From the NCBI RefSeq assembly GCF_900101465.1, contig NZ_FMZM01000011.1, positions 62,001-126,000 of the forward strand: a stretch of DNA of 64,000 nucleotides, in the 5' to 3' direction. Made by a program: the position numbers and the translations under genes. The notes beneath the pieces were generated by a model, which saw only the letters and a list, made by a program, of their open reading frames with translations, searched no databases and was not told where the DNA came from. Positions within the stretch are counted from its first letter, which is position 1. Each line of letters starts with the position of its first letter. Of the stretch, positions 31,421 through 39,934 are shown one piece after another. The stretch comes from Nocardioides lianchengensis (lineage in GTDB: Bacteria; Actinomycetota; Actinomycetes; Propionibacteriales; Nocardioidaceae).

Positions 31421-31490
31421 CCCCAACGGGATTCGAACCCGTGCTACCGCCGTGAAAGGGCGGGGTCCTGGGCCGCTAGACGATGGGGGC
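31418..31490 (-). tRNA. tRNA-Glu (TTC)
   Basis: Minus strand: acceptor GCCCCCA pairs with TGGGGGT (one G-U), D-arm GTC...GAC with loop TAGCGGCCCAG, anticodon loop CTTTCAC (anticodon TTC), T-arm ACGGG TTCGAAT CCCGT, discriminator G at 31418. No CCA is encoded; the next bases belong to the damaged copy. Confidence 0.93.
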
Positions 31491-31588
31491 CTTGGACTGC
31501 CCGCACAGCATAAGGTCGCCGTCGCGGGCGCCCCAAGACGGCGTGATTCGGTGGGTCCGCTCGTCCCCATGTAAGGTGTCGGTCGCTC

Positions 31589-31662
31589 GGGCAGGTAGCT
31601 CAGTTGGTACGAGCGATCGCCTGAAAAGTGATAGGTCGGCGGTTCGACCCCGCCCCTGCCCA
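31589..31662 (+). tRNA. tRNA-Phe (GAA)
   Basis: Plus strand: acceptor GGGCAGG/CCTGCCC, D-arm GCTC/GAGC, anticodon stem ATCGC/GTGAT with loop CTGAAAA (anticodon GAA), T-arm GGCGG TTCGACC CCGCC, discriminator A at 31662, no encoded CCA. Confidence 0.94.
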
Positions 31663-31674
31663 CGAGCACCACCG

Positions 31675-31704
31675 AAGGGCCCCGCCGGCAACGGCGGGGC
31701 CCTT
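31675..31704 (+). terminator. Terminator of tRNA-Phe
   Basis: A perfect 13-bp stem (31675-31687 and 31692-31704, loop GCAA) 12 nt after tRNA-Phe, followed by a pyrimidine-rich stretch (CGTCGTACGCCTCC). Confidence 0.85.
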
Positions 31705-31836
31705 CGTCGTACGCCTCCGGACACGGAGCGCGGGGATCGTCAAGACCCCGAAGTGACCATCGTGGCCGGGGGTGCCGCCGGACCAGGGTGATCCGGTCGG
31801 CCGCTCGCTCGGGGCGGCCCCGAGAAGGGGGACGCC

Positions 31837-33306
31837 GTGCGTCGCACCACCCTGCTGGTCAGCCTGCTCACCGCCACCGCGCTCGCCGCGTCCGGCCTGG
31901 CCGGCGGAGGGACGGCGAGCGCCGACCCGCCGTCGCCTGCGGTGTCGGCCGCGCCGGCCGAGCGGGGCGGGCCGGGGGTCTGGTCGAAGCTGTCGACCGG
32001 CACCGTGGGCACCATCCACGAGGCCAGCCTCTACCGCACCGCGGACCGGGTGCTGCACGTGGTCTATCCGCGCAGCGAGCCCGAGAACAAGGCCAGCCTC
32101 GGCCACGCCGCCGTCCGACCGAGCGGGACGACGGCGCTGCAGAACTCGATCCTGACCCCCTGGTCGATCGTGGACGCGACGCCGGCGGTGGTCGGCGGAC
32201 CGGACGGCGGGCTGCGCGTGCTCTTCGGCGGGCAGCGGAGCACCGTGACGGGCGAGCCCTACAACGAGGGCCAGATGTACCACCTGACCGCGCCGGCGGC
32301 GGGCACCACCTGGACCCTGCAGACGTCGACGGTCGGGCAGAGCCACAACGCGTACGCGTCGTACGGGACGGCCGCGACGGCGCTGGCCGACGGGACGCCG
32401 ATCGCGGCCTACCCGCTCAACTCCACGATCACCTGGCACGTCGGGACCGAGAACGGGCCCGACCAGTCCTTCGAGGTCGCGGGCTGCTGCGCCTACGACC
32501 TCGCGATGGTCCGCTCGGGCGGCGACGTGTGGCTGGCCTGGTACGGCAACGGCGGGTCGGCCGCGACGAACGGCACCTTCGTCCGCCGGATCCACCCCTC
32601 CCTCGGCCCGGTCCTGAAGGCGCCGGGGTCGAGCGTGGGCGCGGACTCCCTCCAGACCGGACGGGTCGCCCTGGCGGCGCGGGCAGGAGGCGGCGTCTAC
32701 GCGGCGTACTGCTCGGGCTACCCGACCTGCACGTCCGTCCGGCTCTGGAAGGTCGGCGCGGGTGGCGCGGCCGTCGTACCGGGGAGCGGCGGGGCGGGCA
32801 CGGTCGGCCTCGGCGCGGCTCCGGGCGGTCGGCTGTGGGTGGCCTGGGGCACGGACCCGGGCGTCGTGCGCGCGGTGCGCACCGATCCGACCGCGACCCG
32901 GTTCGGCGCCGTCCGGGCCGTCGGCGCCCCAGCCGGTCGCACCCGCGTCTACGCCCTGGGCGTCGACGGCGGGACGGGACGGGGCGACGTGGTCGTCAAC
33001 CCCGGCGACGGGTTCTGGCACACCCAGGTCCTGGCCGGACTGACCCTGAAGGCGTCGCCGACCACGTGGCGGGCGGGTCGGAAGCGGGCGGTCCGCTTCA
33101 CGGTGACCGACGCGGGGAACCGGGTCGCGGGCGCGCGGGTCACGATGGCCGGGCGCGCCTGCACCACGGGCACCCAGGGCACCTGCCGGGTCGTCCTCCC
33201 GAAGCGCACCCGCCCGGGCCGCAAGGTGGTGCGGGCCACCCGGACCGAGTACGCCCCGGCCACCGTGGTGCTGAAGGTCAAGAAGGCGAAGAAGAAGCGC
33301 CGGTAG
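31837..33306 (+). CDS. Secreted repeat protein, probably a beta-propeller with a C-terminal Ig-like domain
   Basis: A 489-residue exported protein. Residues 1-28 are a signal peptide (RRTTLLVSLLTATALAAS... ending GTASA-DP). The body has repeated strand patterns typical of propellers (SLYRTADRVLHVVYPR, GGLRVLFGGQRS, GTPIAAYPLNSTITWHVG, GGDVWLAWYGNGGS, GGVYAAYCSGYPTC, GRLWVAWGTDPG). The last ~90 residues (SPTTWRAGRKRAVRFTVTDAG...) resemble a bacterial Ig-like domain with a Lys/Arg tail (KKAKKKRR). GTG start, with GAAGGGGGA upstream. No catalytic motif is recognised; a sialidase-like or adhesive propeller is possible. Confidence 0.75.
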   Translation: MRRTTLLVSLLTATALAASGLAGGGTASADPPSPAVSAAPAERGGPGVWSKLSTGTVGTIHEASLYRTADRVLHVVYPRSEPENKASLGHAAVRPSGTTALQNSILTPWSIVDATPAVVGGPDGGLRVLFGGQRSTVTGEPYNEGQMYHLTAPAAGTTWTLQTSTVGQSHNAYASYGTAATALADGTPIAAYPLNSTITWHVGTENGPDQSFEVAGCCAYDLAMVRSGGDVWLAWYGNGGSAATNGTFVRRIHPSLGPVLKAPGSSVGADSLQTGRVALAARAGGGVYAAYCSGYPTCTSVRLWKVGAGGAAVVPGSGGAGTVGLGAAPGGRLWVAWGTDPGVVRAVRTDPTATRFGAVRAVGAPAGRTRVYALGVDGGTGRGDVVVNPGDGFWHTQVLAGLTLKASPTTWRAGRKRAVRFTVTDAGNRVAGARVTMAGRACTTGTQGTCRVVLPKRTRPGRKVVRATRTEYAPATVVLKVKKAKKKRR

Positions 33307-33307
33307 G

Positions 33308-34228
33308 TCAGGGCGCCGCGTCGAACGAGAAGGCCGACGCGGCGTCACGGATCAGCGTCGTCGCGACGTCGACGACGCGCGGGACGCCGCGGCCCTCGTG
33401 GCGGCGGAGCACGATGCGCCGCATCCCGAGACCCGGCGCGTCGAGGGTCTCCACGCCGGCCTGGGTGATGCCGCGCAGGGCCAGGGACGGGATGATCGCC
33501 GCCCCCTCCCCCGCCGCCACGAACGCCAGCGCGGTCTGGGTCTCGGTGTAGACGTGCGCCGTGGGCACGGCGCTCCCGCTCGTACGACGAACCCGGCGCA
33601 GGGCCTGGGCCCCGGCCGCGGTGGGCGCCACGCCGAGCCACGGCAGGCCGAGCCGGGCCAGGTCGACCGACTCCGTCGACGTGATCGTCCCGGCCGGGAC
33701 GACGACCTTCCACGGCTCGTCGAGCAGCGGGACCTCGGTGACCCGGGCCGGTAGGGCGCGGGAGCTCTCCTCGGCGTCGAGCTCGAGGACCACCGCGTCG
33801 AGGTCGCCGGACCGCAGCCGTCGTACGAGGTCCTCCTCCTCGTCCTCGACGACCTCGAAGCGCAGCCGCGGGAACCGCTCGCGCCAGCCAGGGAGGGCCG
33901 GCAGCAGGATCACCGACAGGAAGCTGTGGAAGCCGCCGATCCGGACCGTGCCGCTCGGGTCGCCGTCGTCCTCGCTCAGCCGGACCCGCGCCGCCTCCAG
34001 GCTGCGCTCGATCTCCTCGGCCGTGTCGGCGAGATCGCGGCCGACCTCGGTGAGCACCGTGCCCGTCGAGGTCCGCCGGACCAGCGAGCGGCCGACCTCG
34101 CGCTCCAGGCGGGCCAGCTGCTGCGACACCGCCGACGGCGTCACCCGGAGCTCGTCGGCCGCCGCGAGCACGCCGCCGGCCCGGGCGACGGCCAGCAGGA
34201 AGCGCAGCCGCCGCGGGTCGATCTCCAT
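33308..34228 (-). CDS. LysR-family transcriptional regulator
   Basis: A 306-residue LysR regulator: N-terminal winged helix-turn-helix RLRFLLAVARAGGVLAAADELRVTPSAVSQQLARLE and a C-terminal periplasmic-binding-like effector domain (VRIGGFHSFLSVILLPALPGW). Slightly unusual acidic stretch EVVEDEEEDLVRRL in the effector domain. The ATG at 34228 is set by the conserved N-terminus MEIDPRRLRFLL; TAGCAT lies 8 nt upstream, suggesting a leaderless message. Divergent from the small membrane protein gene, its most likely target. Confidence 0.93.
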   Translation of the reverse strand: MEIDPRRLRFLLAVARAGGVLAAADELRVTPSAVSQQLARLEREVGRSLVRRTSTGTVLTEVGRDLADTAEEIERSLEAARVRLSEDDGDPSGTVRIGGFHSFLSVILLPALPGWRERFPRLRFEVVEDEEEDLVRRLRSGDLDAVVLELDAEESSRALPARVTEVPLLDEPWKVVVPAGTITSTESVDLARLGLPWLGVAPTAAGAQALRRVRRTSGSAVPTAHVYTETQTALAFVAAGEGAAIIPSLALRGITQAGVETLDAPGLGMRRIVLRRHEGRGVPRVVDVATTLIRDAASAFSFDAAP

Positions 34229-34343
34229 GTTCAGTGATGCTAATTCCCATGTGTAGAGAAGTGCATTTGAACTGAACCCAGACCCGGCCTCACCATCGTT
34301 CCGGGACGGCCCCGTCGGGGTCAGGAAGAGGCAGGGCGGGACG
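34229..34343. promoter_or_regulatory. Divergent LysR/membrane-protein control region
   Basis: Noticeably AT-richer than its surroundings. On the minus strand TAGCAT (34237-34242) sits 8 nt before the lysR ATG. TTCAGT and ACTGAA form a distant inverted pair (around 34230 and 34272), and a GTTTAC-like T-N11-A core could lie between; the exact operator is unresolved. Confidence 0.45.
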
Positions 34344-34649
34344 ATGCTGACGGCAGTGCTGGGCTGGGTGGGCACGGCGGGGACCTTCGCCGCCTACCTG
34401 CTGCTGTGGAAGGGCCGGCTGACCTCCGGATCGCTCACCTACGCCGCGCTCAACGCGGTCGGTGGCCTGCTCGGAGGCACGGCGAGCGCGCTGTACGGCG
34501 CCTGGCCGAGCGCGGCGTCGAACCTCATCTGGGCCGTCATCGGCCTGCAGAGCGTGGCGACCATCCTGCTCCGGCGGTCGCGGGTCGTCACCGCGCTGCC
34601 GGTGCCCGACCTCGCGCCCGACGTGCGCCAGCACGACCTGGCCGCCTGA
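34344..34649 (+). CDS. Small membrane protein, CBU_0592-like family
   Basis: A 101-residue protein with three hydrophobic helices: VLGWVGTAGTFAAYLLLW, GSLTYAALNAVGGLLGGTAS and AASNLIWAVIGLQSVATILL. The N-terminal VLGWVGTAGTFAAYLL and central LNAVGG segments match the pattern of CBU_0592-type small membrane proteins, of unknown function. It is divergent from lysR and converges with the ROK kinase gene 7 nt downstream. Confidence 0.7.
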   Translation: MLTAVLGWVGTAGTFAAYLLLWKGRLTSGSLTYAALNAVGGLLGGTASALYGAWPSAASNLIWAVIGLQSVATILLRRSRVVTALPVPDLAPDVRQHDLAA

Positions 34650-34656
34650 CGCCGGC

Positions 34657-35586
34657 TCAGCCCACCGGCAGCCGGTCCAGCGCCAGGTCGGCGACGCCGG
34701 TCAGCGCCGCGACCGGGCCCAGGACCGAGAGCCGCAGCTCCGGGACGAGGAAGGCCCGGTTCGGACCCAGCCGCGCGGCCAGCACCTGGCGCGCCCGGCC
34801 GAGGAAGTGCCCGGCGGAGCGGGCCACGCCGCCACCCAGCGTGACGACCTCGGGGTTCGTCAGCAGGACCAGGTCGGCCAGGCCCTCCCCGAGCGCCTCG
34901 CCGAGCCCGGCGAAGCCGGCCAGGGCGACCGGGTCGCCACGGTCGGCCGCCGCCTGGACGTCCCGGCCGGTCCACCCGGCCGCGCCAGCGGTACGACGAA
35001 CGCCCTGGACCAGCGCGGTCCCGGAGGCGTACTGCTCCCAGCAGCCCCGACCGCCGCAGCCGCAGCCCGCCCCGTCGACCTCGTGGACCAGGTGCCCGAC
35101 CTCCATGGCCAGGCCGGCCACCCCGCGCACGAGGTGCCCGTCGGCCACGAAGGCACCGCCGAGACCGGTGCCGACCATCACCACCAGGTACGACGAGACC
35201 GGCGCGGGGAGCGCGAGGTACTCGCCCCAGCCCGCGGCGTTGACGTCGTTCTCGACGACCACGGGCAGCCCGGTCCGGGCCCGGAGCCGGCCGCCGAGGT
35301 CGTGCTCGCGCAGCGGCAGGTTCGGCGCCAGCGCCACCGTCGAGCGGTCGGTCTCGACCAGCCCGGCGACCGACAGCCCGATGGAGGCCGGTCGCCGCCC
35401 GGCCGCCCGGGCGGCGTCGAGCGCATCGACCACGGCGTCCTCGATCGCGGCCGCGCCGTCCGTCGGCGTCGGCCGCTCGCCGAGCGGGTGCGTCGTACCG
35501 GCCGCGACGACGGCGGCCACGGTCTTGGTGCCGCCGATGTCGAGGGCCAGGACGTCGGCGACGTCCTGGCCCTCGACGCGGGTCAG
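34657..35586 (-). CDS. ROK-family sugar kinase (glucokinase-like)
   Basis: A 309-residue ROK kinase: ATP-binding DIGGTKTVAAVV, the VVMVGTGLGGAFV motif, and the zinc motif CGCGGRGCWEQYASG. It probably phosphorylates glucose or a related hexose released by the neighbouring GH97 enzyme. No ATG, GTG or TTG lies in frame near the conserved N-terminus; the first plausible start is CTG at 35586, whose CTGA overlaps the stop of the upstream GH97 gene, with GGTGG about 6 nt before it. Hence a coupled, non-canonical CTG start is inferred. It ends 7 nt from the convergent small membrane gene. Confidence 0.88.
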   Translation of the reverse strand: MTRVEGQDVADVLALDIGGTKTVAAVVAAGTTHPLGERPTPTDGAAAIEDAVVDALDAARAAGRRPASIGLSVAGLVETDRSTVALAPNLPLREHDLGGRLRARTGLPVVVENDVNAAGWGEYLALPAPVSSYLVVMVGTGLGGAFVADGHLVRGVAGLAMEVGHLVHEVDGAGCGCGGRGCWEQYASGTALVQGVRRTAGAAGWTGRDVQAAADRGDPVALAGFAGLGEALGEGLADLVLLTNPEVVTLGGGVARSAGHFLGRARQVLAARLGPNRAFLVPELRLSVLGPVAALTGVADLALDRLPVG

Positions 35587-38500
35587 CGGACCACCCGCGT
35601 GGGCGTCCGGGCGGCCCGGGTCCGGTCCGTGGCCGACACCTCCGCCCAGTAGCGGCGCTTCGACCGCGACGGGTCGCGGACGACGAACCGGGCGTCGCCG
35701 AAGCCGTCGGCCCGGCGGCTGGCCAGCAGCACCCGCCGGCCGCCGCGCTTCTCGTAGAGCCGCACCGTCGCACCCCGGGCCGCGCTCGGCGCCAGGACCC
35801 GCAGCACGTCCCGGGCGCCGGCACTGCGCGCCACCAGCCGGGCGGTGATCCGCGAGGGCTGGGGCTCCGGCTGGGGCTCCGGCTGGGGCTCGGGCTCGCC
35901 GACCGCGGGCACCCGGAGCAGGGCCGTGGTGCGGTTGCCGGCCAGGTCGGTCGCCCGGGCCTGGAGGACCGAGGCGGTCCCGCGGGGCAGGGCCACGGCC
36001 GCCGTGTACGGCAGCCACTCGCCGGCGTCGACGCGGTACTCCGTGGTCGCCACCTCGGACACCTCGTCCTCGGTCACCAGCGCGACCGACCGGGTGCGGT
36101 CGTCGAAGTCGAAGGCCAGCGACGGGGCACTGGGGTCGACGCCGATGGTGTGGACCGTCGGCTCGGCGAGGTTGCCGGCCGCATCGATCGAGCGGACCGC
36201 GACGGTGTGCAGGCCGTCCTGGTCGACCAGGACCGGGCCGTCGTACGGCGCCCACGGGCCCTCGTCGACGCGGACCTCCGACGCCGGCGCCGGGTCGACG
36301 CCGTCCGTCGCGCCGGCCGTCACCGTCACGGGGACGGGCGACCAGACGTCGGCCGGCTGCGGGGACAGCCCGGTCGAGACCACGGGGGCGGTGAGGTCGT
36401 CGACCGCGGCGTCGGCCAGCGTGCCCAGCGACGGGCGGAGCAGGACGTGGTCGACGTTGACGTTGCCGGTGTCCTCGCCGACCCAGGCCAGGGTCGCGGT
36501 GTTCGACCCCGCCCGCAGCCGGAAGGTGCCGGCCTGGCTGACCGCCCACCGCTTCCACCGGTCGGCGTCCTGGCCCTGGTTGGCGAACTGCACCTTGGCG
36601 CCCGGCAGGTCGTTGAGCAGCAGCGTGAGCTGGCGGTCGAGCGGGGCGATGGTCATGCCGTTGCCGAAGCGCACCGACACGTCGTAGTCGATCGCCGCGC
36701 CCAGGTTGCCGGTCACGGTGACCGCCGAGCCGACCTTGGTCAGGCCCTTCACGAAGCCCGTGCCGGTGTAGCCGGCGTGCTCGGTGGTGTTGGCGGCGCC
36801 GTTGACCTTGACGCCGTTCTCGGTCTCCAGCCGTACGTCGGCCTGCTTCAGCCCGTCCAGCACCGTCCGCAGCGCGGTCAGCGCCGGTCCGCTGCCGGCC
36901 AGGCCGGTGGCCTGGGTGGCCGCCTGGCCGACGGCCGTGCGGGCTGCGCCGTCCGCACCGGTGACCGCACTGGTGGCGGCACCCGCCAGGGTGGTCCGCA
37001 GGGAGGCGACCGCCTCGGCGTCGACCTCGCCGGACCCCTCCAGCTCACGCAGCGCCCGGAGCGCCGCGAACAGCCCGGTGGCCTCGCCGACGAACGGCTC
37101 GGTCAGCCCGCTGATCGCCGTACCGGCCGCCGGGGAGACGCCGGTGCGCGAGGACCGGTCGGCCAGCAGCCGCAGCCCCTGCATGGCGCGCTGGGTGCCG
37201 ACGAAGTCGCCCCGGGCCTGCCGGTTCTCGGCGCGGGCGAGGTACTTCCGGGCCGCGTCGGCGCGCTCGGGGTCCAGGCCTCCGGCGGCGACCAGCTCCT
37301 GCAGCACGGTCCGGTCGGCCGCGTCGACCTCGGGCAGCAGGTCGACGTCGACGCTGTCGGTCACGGTCCCGAGCCCGTCGCCGACCGAGAGCGTGCTGGT
37401 GCCCGGGAAGGGCAGCGCGTCGGCGGCGAGCCGCAGGGTGACGGTGCGCTCCTCGCCGGGTCCGACGCGGGTGGCCGCGGTGGCCGAGCCGCCGTCGACG
37501 GTGAAGACCGCCTGGCCGACCGTCGAGCCGCTGTTGCGGACCGTGGCGTCGACGACGACCGTGCGGGAGCGGCCGTCCAGGGAGATCTGCGGGTCGCCGA
37601 CCAGCTCGGCCGCGGGGGCGTCGTACGCCTCGAGGGCGGCCTGCTGCTCGGGCGTCGCCGGGCGGATCCGCATGGCCTGGCCACCACCGGCGACGAGCGC
37701 GGCCGTGACCGTGGTCGCGGAGGTCACCAGGGCCTCGTCCTTGTCCATCGGCAGCGGGTTGCCGCGCCAGGTGGTGTCGGCGGTGTCGGAGTAGATCTCC
37801 GCGACGTACGTCGTCCCGGGGTCGAGGAAGTCCAGCGGGATGCGGAGGTTCCGGTCGTTCTCGTCGGTGATCGCGCCGACGTACCAGCTGGTGCCGGAAC
37901 GGCGGGCGGTGACGGTGCTGTCACCGATCACGGCGTCGACCTCGCTCTCGTCCCAGGTGGCCGGCATCCCCTTCAGGTAGTCGAAGGCCTCGGGGAACAG
38001 CGCGTAGTTCTCCGGGGTGTCGGCCAGCATCTGCAGCGGGCTGTAGAAGGCCGTGTAGAGCGCGAGCTGGGTCGTGAGGGTGGTCTGCACACGGGTGTTG
38101 AGTGCTGCCGGGTCCCAGGTGACGTTGAGGACGCCCGGGGTGTAGTCGGCGGGACCGCCCATGAACCGGGTGAACGGCAGGATCGTCGCCTGCGCCGGCG
38201 GGTTGCCGTTGGCACCCATGTAGTTCTGCATCTCCATGCCCGCGACGCCCTCGCCGGACATCATGTTCGGGTAGGTGCGGTTCAGCCCGGTGGGCTTGAT
38301 CGCCTCGTGCGCGTTGACGGTGATGCCGTGCGCGGCCGCCGCGTCGATGACGCGCTGGTAGTGGCGCACCGCCTCCTGGTCGTAGTGGCTGCGGTTGACG
38401 CCGCCGAGGTTGAACTTGGTGGCGTAGCCGGTCTTGATCGCGTGGATGCCCTTGTCCTCGTAGAAGGAGAAGATCCGCTCGAGGTTCTGGTCGTAGTAGT

Positions 38501-39767
38501 CCACGAAGCCGCGGGTCTCGTTGTGGGCGATGTAGTTCACGCCCTTCGACGCGGCGTACGAGAGGACCTCGTCGAGGTCGAAGTCGGCCTGCGGGGTGGT
38601 GAAGTCCTGGCCGGTCCAGTTGTTGCCGGCGTTGGTGTTCCAGCCCTCGGCCAGGACGTGCTTGGCGCCGGCCTCGGCGGCCAGGTCGATGTACTTCTTG
38701 ACCCGCGCGGTGGTGGCGCCGTGCTTGGGCCCGGAGAACCAGGTGGTGTCGCGGCGCTGCAGCTCCCACCAGACACCCGTGTACGTCGCCGGCTCGATCC
38801 AGTCGGTCGTGTCGTCGACGCCGTCGCCGTCGCTGTCGACGTCGCAGATCGCGCAGGCGTCGTTGAGGTTCTCGACCAGGTGCGAGACCGCGAGGTCGCC
38901 GGCCTGGCGCCCGACGGTGAGGGTGCGCCACGGGGTGTCGAAGCCGGTCGTGCCGAGCGGGACGACCGCCTTGTCCTTGTCGGCGCCGGGCAGGGCGATC
39001 AGCTCGCTGACGAGCTTGCCGGCCACGGCGTCGTCCCGCTTGAGCGTCATGCTCGGGTAGTCGGTGAGGTCGGCCTCGTGCACGGTCACGAACAGGCCGT
39101 CGGCCCGCGAGGTCGTGATCGGCGTCTGCGCCGTCGGGACCTGCGGGAGCGGGACGGTCATGTAGTGCTTCTCGTCGGCGTTCCAGTCCGTGCCGGCCGC
39201 GAGGTAGTAGGCCGTGAGGTCGGCCGGCAGCGCGAACTCCGAGGCCTCAGCCGAGACCACGAACTGCGCGCCCAGCGCCGCCTGCTGCGGGAAGTGGTAA
39301 CGGAAGCCCACGCCGTCGTCGAAGACCCGGAAGACGACGTCGAGGAGGGCGCCGGAGGCCTCGTGGCGGGTGTGCACGGTGAGCTCGTTGGCGTGGTTGC
39401 GGACCCGCGAGGCCGTGCCCCAGGCCGGCGTCCAGGTCTCGTCGATCTCCCGGCGCTCGACCGACGTCACGGTCAGGCCCGCGCGCAGGTCGAGGGCCGG
39501 CTGGCGCAGCGTGAAGCCGAGCCCGGACGGCGCGACCACGGTGGTGGTCCCGTCCCGCACGACCTCGTAGGTGAGCCGCCCGCCGACCACGCCGACGGTC
39601 GCGCGCAGCGTCCCGTCGGGCGAGGCGACCGAGTCGCCCGGGAAGGAGCCGTCGGCCGCGGCGACCGGGGCCGCGGCGACGGGTGCCGCCGACGCCGTGC
39701 CGGCGCCGAGGCCGGTGAGCGTCAGGACTGAGCAGACGAGTGGGACGACGAGCCGGGTCAGGCGCAC
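35583..39767 (-). CDS. Multidomain secreted GH97 glycoside hydrolase
   Basis: A 1,394-residue exported enzyme. Signal peptide (RLTRLVVPLVCSVLTLTGLGAG...ASA). Residues ~45-310: GH97 N-terminal beta-domain, with a Ca-type loop DVDSDGDGVDDTTD after it. Residues ~315-620: GH97 (beta/alpha)8 catalytic barrel (GAKHVLAEGWNTNAG, GIHAIKTGYATKFN, HGITVNAHEAIKPTGLNRTYPNMMSGEGVAG). Residues ~620-740: GH97 C-terminal domain. Then a helical linker, a CBM6/35-like sandwich (VKVNGAANTTEHAGYTGTGFVKG), an Ig-like domain, a repeat of Glu-Pro-Gln-Pro, and a beta tail with RTRAARTPTRVVR. GH97 covers alpha-glucosidases and alpha-galactosidases; specificity is open. The GTG at 39767 has GGGGGAA upstream. Confidence 0.92.
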   Translation of the reverse strand: MRLTRLVVPLVCSVLTLTGLGAGTASAAPVAAAPVAAADGSFPGDSVASPDGTLRATVGVVGGRLTYEVVRDGTTTVVAPSGLGFTLRQPALDLRAGLTVTSVERREIDETWTPAWGTASRVRNHANELTVHTRHEASGALLDVVFRVFDDGVGFRYHFPQQAALGAQFVVSAEASEFALPADLTAYYLAAGTDWNADEKHYMTVPLPQVPTAQTPITTSRADGLFVTVHEADLTDYPSMTLKRDDAVAGKLVSELIALPGADKDKAVVPLGTTGFDTPWRTLTVGRQAGDLAVSHLVENLNDACAICDVDSDGDGVDDTTDWIEPATYTGVWWELQRRDTTWFSGPKHGATTARVKKYIDLAAEAGAKHVLAEGWNTNAGNNWTGQDFTTPQADFDLDEVLSYAASKGVNYIAHNETRGFVDYYDQNLERIFSFYEDKGIHAIKTGYATKFNLGGVNRSHYDQEAVRHYQRVIDAAAAHGITVNAHEAIKPTGLNRTYPNMMSGEGVAGMEMQNYMGANGNPPAQATILPFTRFMGGPADYTPGVLNVTWDPAALNTRVQTTLTTQLALYTAFYSPLQMLADTPENYALFPEAFDYLKGMPATWDESEVDAVIGDSTVTARRSGTSWYVGAITDENDRNLRIPLDFLDPGTTYVAEIYSDTADTTWRGNPLPMDKDEALVTSATTVTAALVAGGGQAMRIRPATPEQQAALEAYDAPAAELVGDPQISLDGRSRTVVVDATVRNSGSTVGQAVFTVDGGSATAATRVGPGEERTVTLRLAADALPFPGTSTLSVGDGLGTVTDSVDVDLLPEVDAADRTVLQELVAAGGLDPERADAARKYLARAENRQARGDFVGTQRAMQGLRLLADRSSRTGVSPAAGTAISGLTEPFVGEATGLFAALRALRELEGSGEVDAEAVASLRTTLAGAATSAVTGADGAARTAVGQAATQATGLAGSGPALTALRTVLDGLKQADVRLETENGVKVNGAANTTEHAGYTGTGFVKGLTKVGSAVTVTGNLGAAIDYDVSVRFGNGMTIAPLDRQLTLLLNDLPGAKVQFANQGQDADRWKRWAVSQAGTFRLRAGSNTATLAWVGEDTGNVNVDHVLLRPSLGTLADAAVDDLTAPVVSTGLSPQPADVWSPVPVTVTAGATDGVDPAPASEVRVDEGPWAPYDGPVLVDQDGLHTVAVRSIDAAGNLAEPTVHTIGVDPSAPSLAFDFDDRTRSVALVTEDEVSEVATTEYRVDAGEWLPYTAAVALPRGTASVLQARATDLAGNRTTALLRVPAVGEPEPQPEPQPEPQPSRITARLVARSAGARDVLRVLAPSAARGATVRLYEKRGGRRVLLASRRADGFGDARFVVRDPSRSKRRYWAEVSATDRTRAARTPTRVVR

Positions 39768-39780
39768 TGGGTTCCCCCGC

Positions 39781-39841
39781 AATAAGTTCGAGACCGAAGT
39801 AATCGCCGCCGAGACTAAGGAGCCCTCTGATGTGACGTCAA
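39781..39841 (-). promoter_or_regulatory. GH97 promoter with candidate ROK operator
   Basis: On the minus strand -35 TTGACG (39836-39841), an 18-nt spacer and -10 TAGTCT (39812-39817). Directly downstream, around the expected start site, lies an imperfect inverted repeat ATTACTTCG-gtct-CGAACTTATT (39781-39803). That position suits a repressor, most likely the ROK regulator encoded next door. Confidence 0.6.
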
Positions 39842-39934
39842 GCACTTTCGCCGATATCCGTCAGGTGCCGGTCTGCGGGCGCGACGGAACGGCGCCCAGA
39901 CGGGGCGCGCGGCCAGGTCGCGGGGGAGGGCCCG

